Assembly (NCBI GenBank): GCA_031401035.1
Contig: JANNRA010000171.1
Coordinates: 1 to 21,048, forward strand
Direction of reading: 5' to 3'
DNA from: JANNRA01 sp031401035
Lineage (GTDB): Bacteria > Desulfobacterota > Binatia > HRBIN30 > CADEER01
DNA: 21,048 nucleotides
Below the pieces are notes generated by a model. The model was not told the DNA's origin. It searched no databases and saw only the letters and a list, made by a program, of their open reading frames with translations. The translations under genes and the position numbers were made by a program. Positions 7,708 to 15,339 of this stretch are shown one piece after another (positions within the stretch are counted from its first letter, which is position 1; every line of letters starts with the position of its first letter).

Positions 7708-9483
7708 TCAGGGGCAGCCACTCAACGAGTGCCGCACGGCGGCGATCACGTCGACGACGCTGAGCACACCGTCGCCCAGCGCATCGGCCGGCGGGCACTC
7801 GTCGAGCGGGGCGCTGCCCAGCACGATGGCGATGACCAGCGTCAACTCATCGATCGACACCGCCCCGTCGCCGCTGCAATCGCCGGCGCACGCTGCCAGG
7901 GTCGCCGTCGCGGTGGCGGTGGCGGTCGCGGTCGGCCCGTCGGGCGTCGGCCCGGTGGCGGTCGCCGTCGGCGTCCGCGTCTCGGTGCGCGTCCGCGTCG
8001 CCGTGGCGGTGCTGCGCACGGTGTTGGCCGGGGTGTTGGTCGCCGTCGGCGTCGCCGTGCGCGTGCGGCTTGCCGTCGCCGTCGCGGTGGGAGGGCGGCT
8101 CGGCGAACGCGTCGGTGTCGCGGTGGGTGTCGCCGAGGGCGTTGCGGTGCGCGGCGTCGCATCGCCGATGCGGACGACGATCTCGCGCGCCGCCCCGAGG
8201 GCCTGCTCGGTCCCGTCGGTCATGCGCGCGGCGACAATCGTATCGCCTTCCGGGAAGCGCCAGGCACTGGCGATGCCGCCGCAGAACTGCAGATTCGAGC
8301 CGCGATCGACGAACCCGAAGCCGAACCCGGCGTCGGAGCGCGTGCATGCCTCCGTCGAGGAGGTGCGGGCAATGAGCTCGCCGGCGCCGTCGACGAAGCG
8401 GCAGCCGAAATCTTCGACGATGTCGGGCGTCGATGGATAGGCGAAGGGAACCGTCGCCGGCACGCCGCCGAGGTCCGGCATGGCCGTATCGCAGATGACC
8501 GGGCTGCCGTCGCCGAGCGACCGCGAGAGAATCATCTGCAGATCAGGGGCGCTGAGCTCGCCGTCGACATAGTAGGGTCCGGCGAACCTGCCGGGATTGC
8601 GCCGGTTGGCGCCGGCACGCGCCTCGACGACCAGGGCGAACCCCTGGCCGAACGGCTGGTGGAAGACCGGGCGGCCAGCCGGATCGAATCCGATCGGCCG
8701 CTGCGGATCATTCGCCGCACTGGCGACGCCGAAGTGGGTCACCACCGGTCCGACCGGGCAGAGATCGTCGAAGAACTCGACGCGATAGGCGGCGCGTAGC
8801 GGGCCGGCACAGGCGCTGACCAAGGCGGTGTAGATGCCGGTCGTGGCGGGATCGATGGTGATTGTGCCGGCGCAGCGCGCCGGGAGGGACACTTGGGCGC
8901 CGTCGGGGTCGTAGAGGCGCAGGAGGGGCGCGCCGAGACCAGCGGTGTAGTTGATACGCAGCGTCACGCGTCGGCCGGCCTCGAGCGAGAGCAGGAACGC
9001 ATCGACCTCGCCCGGCAATTCGAGCCCGACCCCCTCGGGGGTGGCCCCGCACACCAACGCCCGGCCGCAACTGCCGGCGCCGTCCGAGACGACGTTGAGA
9101 CTGGTCGTGTAGGTGCCGCTGCCGCTGCCGTTGCACGCCGACACCTGCAGTTGCAGCACGCCGGCGCGGCCACTGAACTTGGCGATGCCGGAACACGTGT
9201 CGACAATCTCGCCGCCGCCCGGTCCGGTGAGCCGCATGCGCACCAACCCTATTGTACCCGAGATGTCGCTCGTCTGAATGAACACGGCGGCCCCCGGCGC
9301 GGTGCTGAGGGCATAGGTTTGGACGCCGCCGGCGCTGAGGGTGCCGCTGACCGGCACCCCGCAGGCCAACGGCTGCTGCGCGAGTCCCGGCGTCGCGACG
9401 ACCAGGGCGCCGAAAACGAGGGCCAGCACGCCGACCACGGCACCGATTGGCCGGGCGCGCATCTGCTGCGAGTCCGCGCTCAC
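7708..9483 (-). CDS. Secreted protein with PPC-like beta domains, Thr/Pro linker and C-terminal dockerin-like repeats
   Basis: This is an exported protein of 591 residues. The N-terminus has a Sec signal (hydrophobic GAVVGVLALVFGALVVA, likely cleaved after GLAQ). The next 200 or so residues hold two or more Cys-containing beta units that resemble bacterial pre-peptidase C-terminal (PPC) domains (FLLSLEAGRRVTLRIN, PLLRLYDPDG). A globular part of unknown fold runs to about 430. A Thr/Pro/Ala/Arg linker (about 430-530) leads to a dockerin-like pair of calcium loops: DCSGDGAVSIDELTLVI and ADALGDGVLSVVDVIAAV. The GTG start comes 3 bases after the stop of the anti-sigma-like gene, which suggests translational coupling. 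No catalytic motif was recognised. A surface adhesin or scaffold-bound role is possible but unproven. In bacteria without cellulosomes such C-terminal pairs occur on many exported proteins. Confidence 0.85.
   Translation of the reverse strand: MSADSQQMRARPIGAVVGVLALVFGALVVATPGLAQQPLACGVPVSGTLSAGGVQTYALSTAPGAAVFIQTSDISGTIGLVRMRLTGPGGGEIVDTCSGIAKFSGRAGVLQLQVSACNGSGSGTYTTSLNVVSDGAGSCGRALVCGATPEGVGLELPGEVDAFLLSLEAGRRVTLRINYTAGLGAPLLRLYDPDGAQVSLPARCAGTITIDPATTGIYTALVSACAGPLRAAYRVEFFDDLCPVGPVVTHFGVASAANDPQRPIGFDPAGRPVFHQPFGQGFALVVEARAGANRRNPGRFAGPYYVDGELSAPDLQMILSRSLGDGSPVICDTAMPDLGGVPATVPFAYPSTPDIVEDFGCRFVDGAGELIARTSSTEACTRSDAGFGFGFVDRGSNLQFCGGIASAWRFPEGDTIVAARMTDGTEQALGAAREIVVRIGDATPRTATPSATPTATPTRSPSRPPTATATASRTRTATPTATNTPANTVRSTATATRTRTETRTPTATATGPTPDGPTATATATATATLAACAGDCSGDGAVSIDELTLVIAIVLGSAPLDECPPADALGDGVLSVVDVIAAVRHSLSGCP
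7896..8165 (-). repeat. Low-complexity Thr/Pro/Ala linker tract in the dockerin-like protein
   Basis: The tract encodes runs of TATPT, TATA and TRT units (for example TATPTATNTPAN and TATATATATA). In DNA it is an imperfect short tandem array of GCGGTGGCGGTC-like units on the plus strand. It separates the beta-rich N-terminal part from the calcium-binding C-terminus. Such arrays tend to change length by slippage. Confidence 0.85.
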
Positions 9484-9486
9484 CGG

Positions 9487-10323
9487 TTACTCAAAGGCCT
9501 CCCGCCCAACCCAACCCGACGTGCCGCCATCGAGGCGGACCTCGTACCAACCGCGTTCCTCGCCGGCGACCTCGACCATCGCGCCGCGACGCACCTGCGC
9601 CACAACATCGGACTGGCCGCTCGGCCGCTGATACACCGAGGCCTCGGCGGCCGTGACGCGCAGGCGCACCGCCGCCGCCGGCAGCGCCCGGCTGCGCTCG
9701 CTGCCGTCGGCCGCACCCGGCGCGGCATCCGGGCGCGGCGCCAGTACCACCAGCGCCAGAGCGGCGGCAGCCGCGGCGAACGGCGCCAGCACCGGCAGTC
9801 GGAGCCAGTCGCGCAGGCGCTCGAAGAATCCCGGCGCCGCCGCGACCGCCACCGCGGCGCCGCGCCGCGCCGTCGGCGCCAACTCCTGCATGGCCGCCGG
9901 CAGCACCGCCAGCGCGCGCTGCGCCAACGCCGCCGGGATCGGTGTCGCCACCTCGGGCAGCACGCGCAGACGACGGTGCAGCTGCACCATCGCGCCGACA
10001 CAGGCATCGCAGCCACTGACGTGCGCCGCGATGGCGGCGCGCTCGTCGCCGCGCAGGCCGCTGCTGGCGTACAACACCAGTCGCTCCTCGCCGGCACAGC
10101 CCGAGCCGCCGCTGCCGCCCTCGCGGCGGCTGAGGTCGCCAGCGAAGCCCTCGCGCAGGCGCGCGGCGAGGGCCGTGCAGCGCCCGCACGACGCCAGGTG
10201 GACGCCCACCGCCGCGGCCGTTGGCGCCTCCAACTCCTCGTCGGCAAAGCAGGAGAGCACCTCGAAATCCGGACACGCCATCGCCGTGCCCAGGCCCGAA
10301 ACGGGCGTCCTCGCGTCTGTCAT
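9487..10323 (-). CDS. Anti-sigma factor-like membrane protein with two zinc-finger motifs and C-terminal SH3b domain
   Basis: This protein is predicted to hold the neighbouring sigma factor at the inner membrane. Its 278 residues contain two ZAS-like zinc motifs in a row: CPDFEVLSCFADEEL leading to HLASCGRC (His42, Cys46, Cys49), then CAGEERLVLYASSGL leading to HVSGCDAC (His101, Cys105, Cys108). One membrane helix follows (about 176-196, LPVLAPFAAAAAALALVVLA). The C-terminus is a bacterial SH3 domain (219-278, LRVTAAEASVYQRPSG to GWYEVRLDGGTSGWVG), expected to lie in the periplasm. The start is ATG with GGAGG about 10 bases upstream; a second ATG at codon 15 is possible. It lies 55 bases after the sigma gene. 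A single ZAS is the known form, so the duplicated finger and the SH3b sensor are unusual. Partnership with the sigma factor is inferred from adjacency. Confidence 0.82.
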   Translation of the reverse strand: MTDARTPVSGLGTAMACPDFEVLSCFADEELEAPTAAAVGVHLASCGRCTALAARLREGFAGDLSRREGGSGGSGCAGEERLVLYASSGLRGDERAAIAAHVSGCDACVGAMVQLHRRLRVLPEVATPIPAALAQRALAVLPAAMQELAPTARRGAAVAVAAAPGFFERLRDWLRLPVLAPFAAAAAALALVVLAPRPDAAPGAADGSERSRALPAAAVRLRVTAAEASVYQRPSGQSDVVAQVRRGAMVEVAGEERGWYEVRLDGGTSGWVGREAFE

Positions 10324-10378
10324 GATCTACCGTCCTCCGCCGCGGCGCCCGGCCGCGGCCAATCGAAAGGGAACTGCC

Positions 10379-11332
10379 TCAGGAACGCGCCGCCTGGTCG
10401 AGCGGCGACGGCAGGTCGAGGACCGACGACACGGCACCGACCTTGGCCAGCAACTCGCGCCGCAGGCGGGCGATCTGCGAGCCGATGTTGCCGATGCTGG
10501 TGTTGAGCATCGCCGCGATCTCCTTGTATGGCGCCGTCACCTTGCGTCGCTGCGCCTGCGCCAACAGCTTGGCGCGCTGCTGGCGGCGGCGGATGACCTT
10601 GCGCTCCAGCTGCTGACGCTCCTCGCGCAGGCGCTCCGCCGCCATGCTGGTCGGCGGCAGCGCGCTGAGGTCATCGCCAATGCGCTGCACGCGACGTTCG
10701 TAGAGATGGATCCAGGCCTGCACCGCGTCGAGTGCGTCCTCCATCCTCTTCAGACCCGCCTCGCGCTCCCGCACCGTGCAGCGCAGGCGGTCGATGCGGT
10801 CGAGCACCTCGGGTACGTCGCAGCCGGAGACCTGCGCCAGATAGCGCACCTCGAGCGGCTGGAACTCGTAATCCTCGACGTAAAGCAGCTTCATCACCAC
10901 CGACTTCGACGGGGATAGTTCCCCCAACATCTGGCTGAACGACGTGCGATCCATCAGTCCTTCGCCTTCATCTGTGGCGCGGTCGGCAGCCGGATCGGAG
11001 AGCTCGCCGATGGTTTCTATCGATACGGTTTCGATCTCGCGCACGCCGCGCTTCCATTCGAGTACGAGATCGTCGAGCACGAAGCCGAGCAGGTAGGCGC
11101 GAAATGGGGCTCGCCCCTCGTAGGTCCGCACCCGCCTGAAGATCCGCCCTCGCTCGAATGCGAAGACGTAGAAGTCCCCTGCTTCGTCCGCCGGGACCCG
11201 GTACACCCGCATCGGAAAGCCGTAGATCAGCTCGCCATACTGCGCCTGGAACTCGCGTGCCGCTTCCACCTCGCCGGCGACGCAGCGGGCGATGAGTTGG
11301 CGAGCTTCCTGCGCCTCGTCTAGCCGATCCAA
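10379..11332 (-). CDS. Atypical sigma-70-family (ECF-like) sigma factor
   Basis: This is a predicted alternative sigma factor of about 317 residues. The region-2-like part is visible as DEAGDFYVFAFERGRIFRRV, then YEGRAPFRAYLLGFVLDDLV. A region-4-like helix-turn-helix lies near the C-terminus (PYKEIAAMLNTSIGNIGSQIARLRREL). Between them, after LSPSKSVVMKLLYVEDYEF, comes a segment of about 100 residues that is strongly charged and coiled-coil-like (RLREERQQLERKVIRRRQQRAKLL). Ordinary ECF factors are about 180-200 residues long and lack it. The start is TTG at 11330-11332, because GGGAGGA stands 4-5 bases before it. The frame also allows GTG at 11365, adding 11 residues without a Shine-Dalgarno. 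It heads the minus-strand set of sigma, anti-sigma and dockerin-like genes. Confidence 0.8.
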   Translation of the reverse strand: MDRLDEAQEARQLIARCVAGEVEAAREFQAQYGELIYGFPMRVYRVPADEAGDFYVFAFERGRIFRRVRTYEGRAPFRAYLLGFVLDDLVLEWKRGVREIETVSIETIGELSDPAADRATDEGEGLMDRTSFSQMLGELSPSKSVVMKLLYVEDYEFQPLEVRYLAQVSGCDVPEVLDRIDRLRCTVREREAGLKRMEDALDAVQAWIHLYERRVQRIGDDLSALPPTSMAAERLREERQQLERKVIRRRQQRAKLLAQAQRRKVTAPYKEIAAMLNTSIGNIGSQIARLRRELLAKVGAVSSVLDLPSPLDQAARS

Positions 11333-11685
11333 CCGGTCCTCCCGTGCAGACGCCTGCCCGCACACCGCATCGCGTTTTCATGTTCCTCTGGACAATGAGA
11401 TGCAGGGCGCCGGCGCTTTGCTGCGGCAGGTTCCCGGGTATCTTCCTTTGCGCATTCAAGGGCAAAAGCTCGGCGCATGCCAGGCGACCTGCGCTCTGTG
11501 AGGTTGCACTTGAGAAACCGGCGCGAGACGGTCAAATTTCCCAGTATTCGCGGGTTCTCCGTCGCGACTCCCTCCGGCATTCCCCCCACTATGCAACAGA
11601 TTGACGTGCGAACGCATCCCTGTGGCGGGGGGGCGGTGTGGATTGCACGGCCGCGGGGCCCGGCATACTGGTGCGGCGAGGCGCA
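11333..11685. promoter_or_regulatory. Divergent intergenic region between sigma factor and caspase-like genes
   Basis: About 350 bases with no credible gene and lower GC than the flanks, particularly 11440-11600. It should hold the promoters for both the sigma operon (minus) and the caspase operon (plus). One weak plus-strand candidate is TTGAGA (11510-11515) and CAAATT (11533-11538) with a 17-base spacer. On the minus strand TTGACC is seen around 11530-11536 without a good -10. The promoter used by the local sigma factor cannot be recognised from one copy. Confidence 0.45.
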
Positions 11686-13572
11686 ATGACGGCAGGGGGG
11701 CGATACGTGATTGCCGGGGCCGGCTTGGCGGTGGGGTTGGTCGCGGCGTGGGGGGCGTGGAGCTCGCGGGCGGTCGAGCGCGCCGCTTTCCCGGGCCCGC
11801 AGCCGGCGATCGCCGCCGCCCCGGTCGTGGTCGGCGACGGCCCGGTGCTGTGGGTGCTGTCGGTCGGCGTCAGCCGCTACCGCGCCGCCGACCTGGGGCT
11901 GCAGTTCGCCGACGCCGACGCGCGCAGCATTGCCGAGACCTTGCGCGAGGCGGCAAAGCGCGGCCCCTACCGCGAGGTGCGCTCGCTGGTACTGACCAAC
12001 GAGGAGGTGACGCGCGAGAGCATCCTGTCGGGCTTGTCGCGTTTTCTCGCTCAGGCCGGGCCGGACGACGTCGCCGTCCTGTTCGTCGCCGGCCACGGCG
12101 TCCGCGACCTGGCCAGCGGCAGCTATTACTTCCTCCCCAATCCGGCCACCGCCGACACCCTGCTCGCCGACGGCCTGCGCATGTCGGATTTCGACGAGAT
12201 GCTGCGCGTCGTCCGTCGCAATGCGCGGGCGGTGATCGTCATGCTCGACACCTGCCACGCCGGCGCCCTCGGCATCCCCGCGACGCGCCCGGTGACGGCC
12301 GACGAGATGGCCGGGCAGATGACCGCCGGCGAGGGCTTCTACCTGCTCGCCGCCACCAAGCCGGGCGAGGAGTCGACGGAACGCACCGGACTCGGCCACG
12401 GCGCCTTCACCTACGCGGTCCTCGAAGGCATGCGCGGCAGCGCCGACGCCGACAGCGACGGCGTGCTGGCGGTGTCCGAGCTGTTCGGCTACGCCGCCCG
12501 ACGGGTCCCAAAGCTGACCGGCGGATTGCAGCACCCGTACAGCAAAATGGAAGGCACCGACTTCGTTTTCCTGAACGTCGGCGCCGTGACGCCGCGCGCC
12601 GTCCCGCGGCTGCCGGCGCCGTTGGCGCCGACGCCGGCCGGGCCGCCGGTCGGCAACGTCATCGGCGTGCTCGACTTCCAGAACCTGCGCCAGGACCCCG
12701 CCTACGACTGGATCAGCCAGGCCCTGCGCCTGGCCTTCAACACCGAGCTCAGCAAGGTGAAGGCGCTGCGCATCTACTCGCCGGAGCTCATCGACCGGAC
12801 GACGCGGGCGCGCGGCACCGACCCACTGGTGACGGCGCGCGAGCTCGGCATCGGTCGCCTGCTGACGGGGGCCTACTACGTCAGCGACGACATGCTGCGC
12901 ATCGACGCGCGCATCGTCGACGCCCGCACCGGCGTCAACGAAGCCTCCGACAGCGTGCAGGGCGACCTCGACCAGTTCTTCGACCTGCAGAAGACGCTGG
13001 TGCTCAACATGCTGCGCCGACTGAAGGTGCAGGTCTCGCCCGAGGAGGGCGAGTCGATCGAGAACCAGACCAATACCGACGTCGACGCCTACCGCCTGCT
13101 GCTCGAGGCCGAGGGTGTGGTCGCGCCGTCGCCGCGCGCCGAGCGCACGCGCCGGCGCGCCGACAAGCAATCGTGGCTCGGCGGCGGCCTCGATCGCTTC
13201 GCCGCACTGCTGGTCGCCCCGGCGCACGCCGAGGAGCTCAGCGCCAGCGTCGACCAGGAGGTGCGCGCCCTGCTCGAGCGCTACCGCCTCGCCCTGCAGC
13301 AGAAGGACATCGACGCCGTCGCCGCCCTCTCGGTCAGCTTCTCCGAGCGGCAGCGGGCCGCCCTGCGCACGTACTTCGCCAACGCCGACAACTTCGTCGT
13401 CGAGATCGCCGACGTCACGGTCACCCGCAACGACGACGGCGTCACGGTGTCGTTCGTCCGCCGCGACCGCTTCGACGACGCCGAGAGCGGCCGCCCCGTG
13501 CGCCTCGAGGTGCGTTTGACTAAGCTGGTGGTGCGAGAAGAGACCACCTGGAAGATCGGGAGCGGACAATAG
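11686..13572 (+). CDS. Membrane-anchored caspase-like (peptidase C14) protein with TolB/FlgO-like and NTF2-like domains
   Basis: This is a predicted cysteine protease of 628 residues outside the cytoplasm. An N-terminal hydrophobic helix (YVIAGAGLAVGLVAAWGAW) is a signal anchor. The caspase-fold domain (about 54-297) has both catalytic residues: His137 in VLFVAGHGVRD and Cys190 in VIVMLDTCHAGAL. It also has the calcium-loop-like DADSDGVLAVSEL often seen in bacterial members. Residues 324-455 match the TolB N-terminal / FlgO type (GVLDFQNLRQDPAYDWISQA, LGIGRLLTGAYYV). About 513-628 look NTF2/SnoaL-like (VDQEVRALLERYRLALQQKDI to TTWKIGSG). The ATG at 11686 was chosen because it begins the membrane helix; an upstream in-frame ATG at 11638 would add 16 unconserved residues. 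The gene is divergent from the sigma operon. The protease substrate is unknown. Confidence 0.87.
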   Translation: MTAGGRYVIAGAGLAVGLVAAWGAWSSRAVERAAFPGPQPAIAAAPVVVGDGPVLWVLSVGVSRYRAADLGLQFADADARSIAETLREAAKRGPYREVRSLVLTNEEVTRESILSGLSRFLAQAGPDDVAVLFVAGHGVRDLASGSYYFLPNPATADTLLADGLRMSDFDEMLRVVRRNARAVIVMLDTCHAGALGIPATRPVTADEMAGQMTAGEGFYLLAATKPGEESTERTGLGHGAFTYAVLEGMRGSADADSDGVLAVSELFGYAARRVPKLTGGLQHPYSKMEGTDFVFLNVGAVTPRAVPRLPAPLAPTPAGPPVGNVIGVLDFQNLRQDPAYDWISQALRLAFNTELSKVKALRIYSPELIDRTTRARGTDPLVTARELGIGRLLTGAYYVSDDMLRIDARIVDARTGVNEASDSVQGDLDQFFDLQKTLVLNMLRRLKVQVSPEEGESIENQTNTDVDAYRLLLEAEGVVAPSPRAERTRRRADKQSWLGGGLDRFAALLVAPAHAEELSASVDQEVRALLERYRLALQQKDIDAVAALSVSFSERQRAALRTYFANADNFVVEIADVTVTRNDDGVTVSFVRRDRFDDAESGRPVRLEVRLTKLVVREETTWKIGSGQ

Positions 13573-13594
13573 CCGGACACCGCATCGCTCGAGC

Positions 13595-13614
13595 CCGCGC
13601 CGCCGGCGGCGCGG
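13595..13614. repeat. 20-bp perfect GC palindrome between caspase and beta-barrel genes
   Basis: Each half is 10 bases (CCGCGCCGCC and its complement) with no spacer. It lies in the 56-base gap between the caspase stop and the GTG of the next gene. There is no T-run after it, so it is not a classical terminator. It could be an RNA structure that tunes expression of the downstream gene. Confidence 0.35.
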
Positions 13615-13628
13615 CGGTCTCGCCGTCC

Positions 13629-14891
13629 GTGCCGACGCCCGTTCGCCGCCGCGCCCGGCTTGCCTGCGCCCTCGCCGCCACCGCCCTGCTCGCCCCCGTC
13701 GCGGCCTTCGCGCGGCCGCTCAACCAGGTCATCCCGTCGCTGTTCGGCGGCACCCTGAACACGACCATCGAACGGACCGGCGGCGCCCCCAGCCAGCAAC
13801 AGCCGAACATTATCGCCCGCTTTCGCGACCTGCCGGCGCAGCTCTCGGCGGCGCGTTCGCAGGTGCCGTTCCCCTCCGCCAGCGGCGCGTTCAGCTATGC
13901 CTGGGACACCGAGGTCGACAGCTTCGTGCGCTTCGAGCAGAGCCTCGGCTCACCCTTCGCCGAGCGCGCCCAGACGCTCGGTCGCGGCCACTTCAACGTC
14001 GGCGCGTCGTATCAGTATGTCGAGTTCGACACCCTCGAGGGCGATTCGCTCGACAACATCGTCTCGCAGCAACCGGCCTTCTCGCAGGAGTACTTCGACG
14101 ACCTGCCACCAGGAGACAAGGAGCGCTACGGCGACGATATCATCCGTACGCAGCTCGCCCTGCAGTTCCGCTACGAGCTGATGTACCTGAGCGCCGGCTA
14201 CGGCCTGACCGACAACATCGACGTCAGCCTCGCCCTGGCGATCAACCGCGCCAGCATGAAGGGCCACGCCATGGCGATGACCCTGGACCCGGCTGACAAC
14301 GCCAACACTGATGTGGCCGTCTTCACCGCCGACCAGACGGGCGCCATCCTCGACGGCACCGGACCGGTCTGCTCGCAAGGCATCCGCTGCGCCGCCGACT
14401 CGTTCGACGAATCCGCCGCCGGCACCGGCGATGTGTATCTGCGGGTCAAATGGCACGTCGTCGACACCTGGCTCGCGGACATCGCGCTCGCCCAGGTGCT
14501 GACGCTGCCGACCGGCAACGCCGACAACTTCCTCGGCTTCAACGATCCGACGTACACGCCGTGGTTCATCGCCTCCAAGACCCTCGGCCGCTTCTCGCCG
14601 CACGTCAACCTCGGCTACTCCTTCCGCAGCTCGGAGGACGTCAGCCAGGCGCAGTGGATCGTCGGCGGCGACGCACGGGCGACGAACTGGCTGACCCTGT
14701 CCGCGGACTTCCTCGGCTATCACGACGACAACCGCGACGGCGTCAATGACGATGTCATCCAGTCCGCCGTCGGCTTCAAGCTCAACCCCTGGGGCGGGCT
14801 CGTCCTCACCGGCGCCTTCCAGTTCCCGCTCAACAGCGACGGCATTCGCGCCGACGTCATCTACACCGGCCAGGTCGAGTACAACTTCTGA
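13629..14891 (+). CDS. Outer-membrane beta-barrel protein (transporter / phenol MetA-like type)
   Basis: This exported protein of 420 residues begins with a Sec signal (RRRARLACALAATALLAPVAAFA, cleavage near residue 28). The mature part is made of alternating amphipathic strands (HFNVGASYQYVEF, LQFRYELMYLSAGYGLTDNIDVSLALAI, DVYLRVKWHVVDTWLADIALAQVL, TGAFQF). It ends in VEYNF, and a terminal Phe is the outer-membrane assembly signal. The phrase 'GYGLTDNIDVSLALAI' resembles the phenol-degradation MetA-like barrel family, which I give only as a best guess. The start is GTG at 13629. The gene follows the caspase by 56 bases on the same strand, so they may be co-expressed. No cargo is indicated. 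Confidence 0.75.
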   Translation: MPTPVRRRARLACALAATALLAPVAAFARPLNQVIPSLFGGTLNTTIERTGGAPSQQQPNIIARFRDLPAQLSAARSQVPFPSASGAFSYAWDTEVDSFVRFEQSLGSPFAERAQTLGRGHFNVGASYQYVEFDTLEGDSLDNIVSQQPAFSQEYFDDLPPGDKERYGDDIIRTQLALQFRYELMYLSAGYGLTDNIDVSLALAINRASMKGHAMAMTLDPADNANTDVAVFTADQTGAILDGTGPVCSQGIRCAADSFDESAAGTGDVYLRVKWHVVDTWLADIALAQVLTLPTGNADNFLGFNDPTYTPWFIASKTLGRFSPHVNLGYSFRSSEDVSQAQWIVGGDARATNWLTLSADFLGYHDDNRDGVNDDVIQSAVGFKLNPWGGLVLTGAFQFPLNSDGIRADVIYTGQVEYNF

Positions 14892-14932
14892 GCGGTTCCC
14901 CCGCGCCGCGGCCGCGTGCTAGGCAGCCGCCC

Positions 14933-15328
14933 ATGCGCACCCTGCTCGTCGCCCTCGGTCTCGTCCTGAGCGCCGGCGCCGCCCGCGCCGACTGGACCCC
15001 GTCAGCCTTCGCCGCCGAGGAGACGCTCGAGTTCCTCACCATCGAGGATGGCGAGGAGCATTGGTCGCCGGTGTGGCTGGTGGTGATCGACGACCAGGTG
15101 TACGTGCGTCTCGGCAGCCGCGCCGCCGGCCGCTACGAGGGCAACGCCAGCAAGCCCTACCTCAAGGTGCGCATCGCCGGGCAGCAGTTCGACAAAGTGC
15201 TCGGCGATCCCGCGCCGGCGATGGCCGAGGCGGTGGCCGAGGCCATGGCGGACAACTACTGGAGCGACGTGTTCATCCGCTTCTTCTCGCACCCGCTCAC
15301 CCTGCACCTGACGCCGGCGACCACCTGA
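14933..15328 (+). CDS. Small secreted protein, possibly DUF2255-like
   Basis: A 131-residue exported protein with signal MRTLLVALGLVLSAGAARA, cleaved before DWTPSAFAAEE. The mature part includes HWSPVWLVVIDDQVYVRLGS and GRYEGNASKPYLKVRIAGQQF, which resemble DUF2255 / nitroreductase-like split-barrel proteins. No catalytic residue can be named. It lies 41 bases after the barrel gene and 11 bases before the oxidoreductase gene, which supports one transcript. It could also be an unrelated family. Confidence 0.7.
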   Translation: MRTLLVALGLVLSAGAARADWTPSAFAAEETLEFLTIEDGEEHWSPVWLVVIDDQVYVRLGSRAAGRYEGNASKPYLKVRIAGQQFDKVLGDPAPAMAEAVAEAMADNYWSDVFIRFFSHPLTLHLTPATT

Positions 15329-15339
15329 GCCGCCGCCCC

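Noticed and set aside
7896..8165. Repeat-rich DNA as a possible CRISPR or minisatellite array
   Set aside because: The units are short, imperfect and in frame with the Thr/Pro linker of a coding gene. There are no unique spacers of constant length.
6322..8799. 825-codon plus-strand open frame
   Set aside because: It lies antisense to three well-supported genes and has Arg/Gly/Ala-rich unconserved residues. Long antisense frames are common in high-GC DNA.
8893..10506. 537-codon plus-strand open frame
   Set aside because: It is antisense to the secreted dockerin-like protein and the anti-sigma-like gene, which have clear domains. No motif was seen in it.
11510..11538. Sigma-70-type promoter for the caspase gene as a separate feature
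   Set aside because: TTGAGA and CAAATT with a 17-base spacer match only partly. It is mentioned within the intergenic entry instead.
11320..13569. 749-codon minus-strand open frame opposite the caspase gene
   Set aside because: The plus strand has intact protease motifs. The minus product shows no domain and is a GC-driven shadow.
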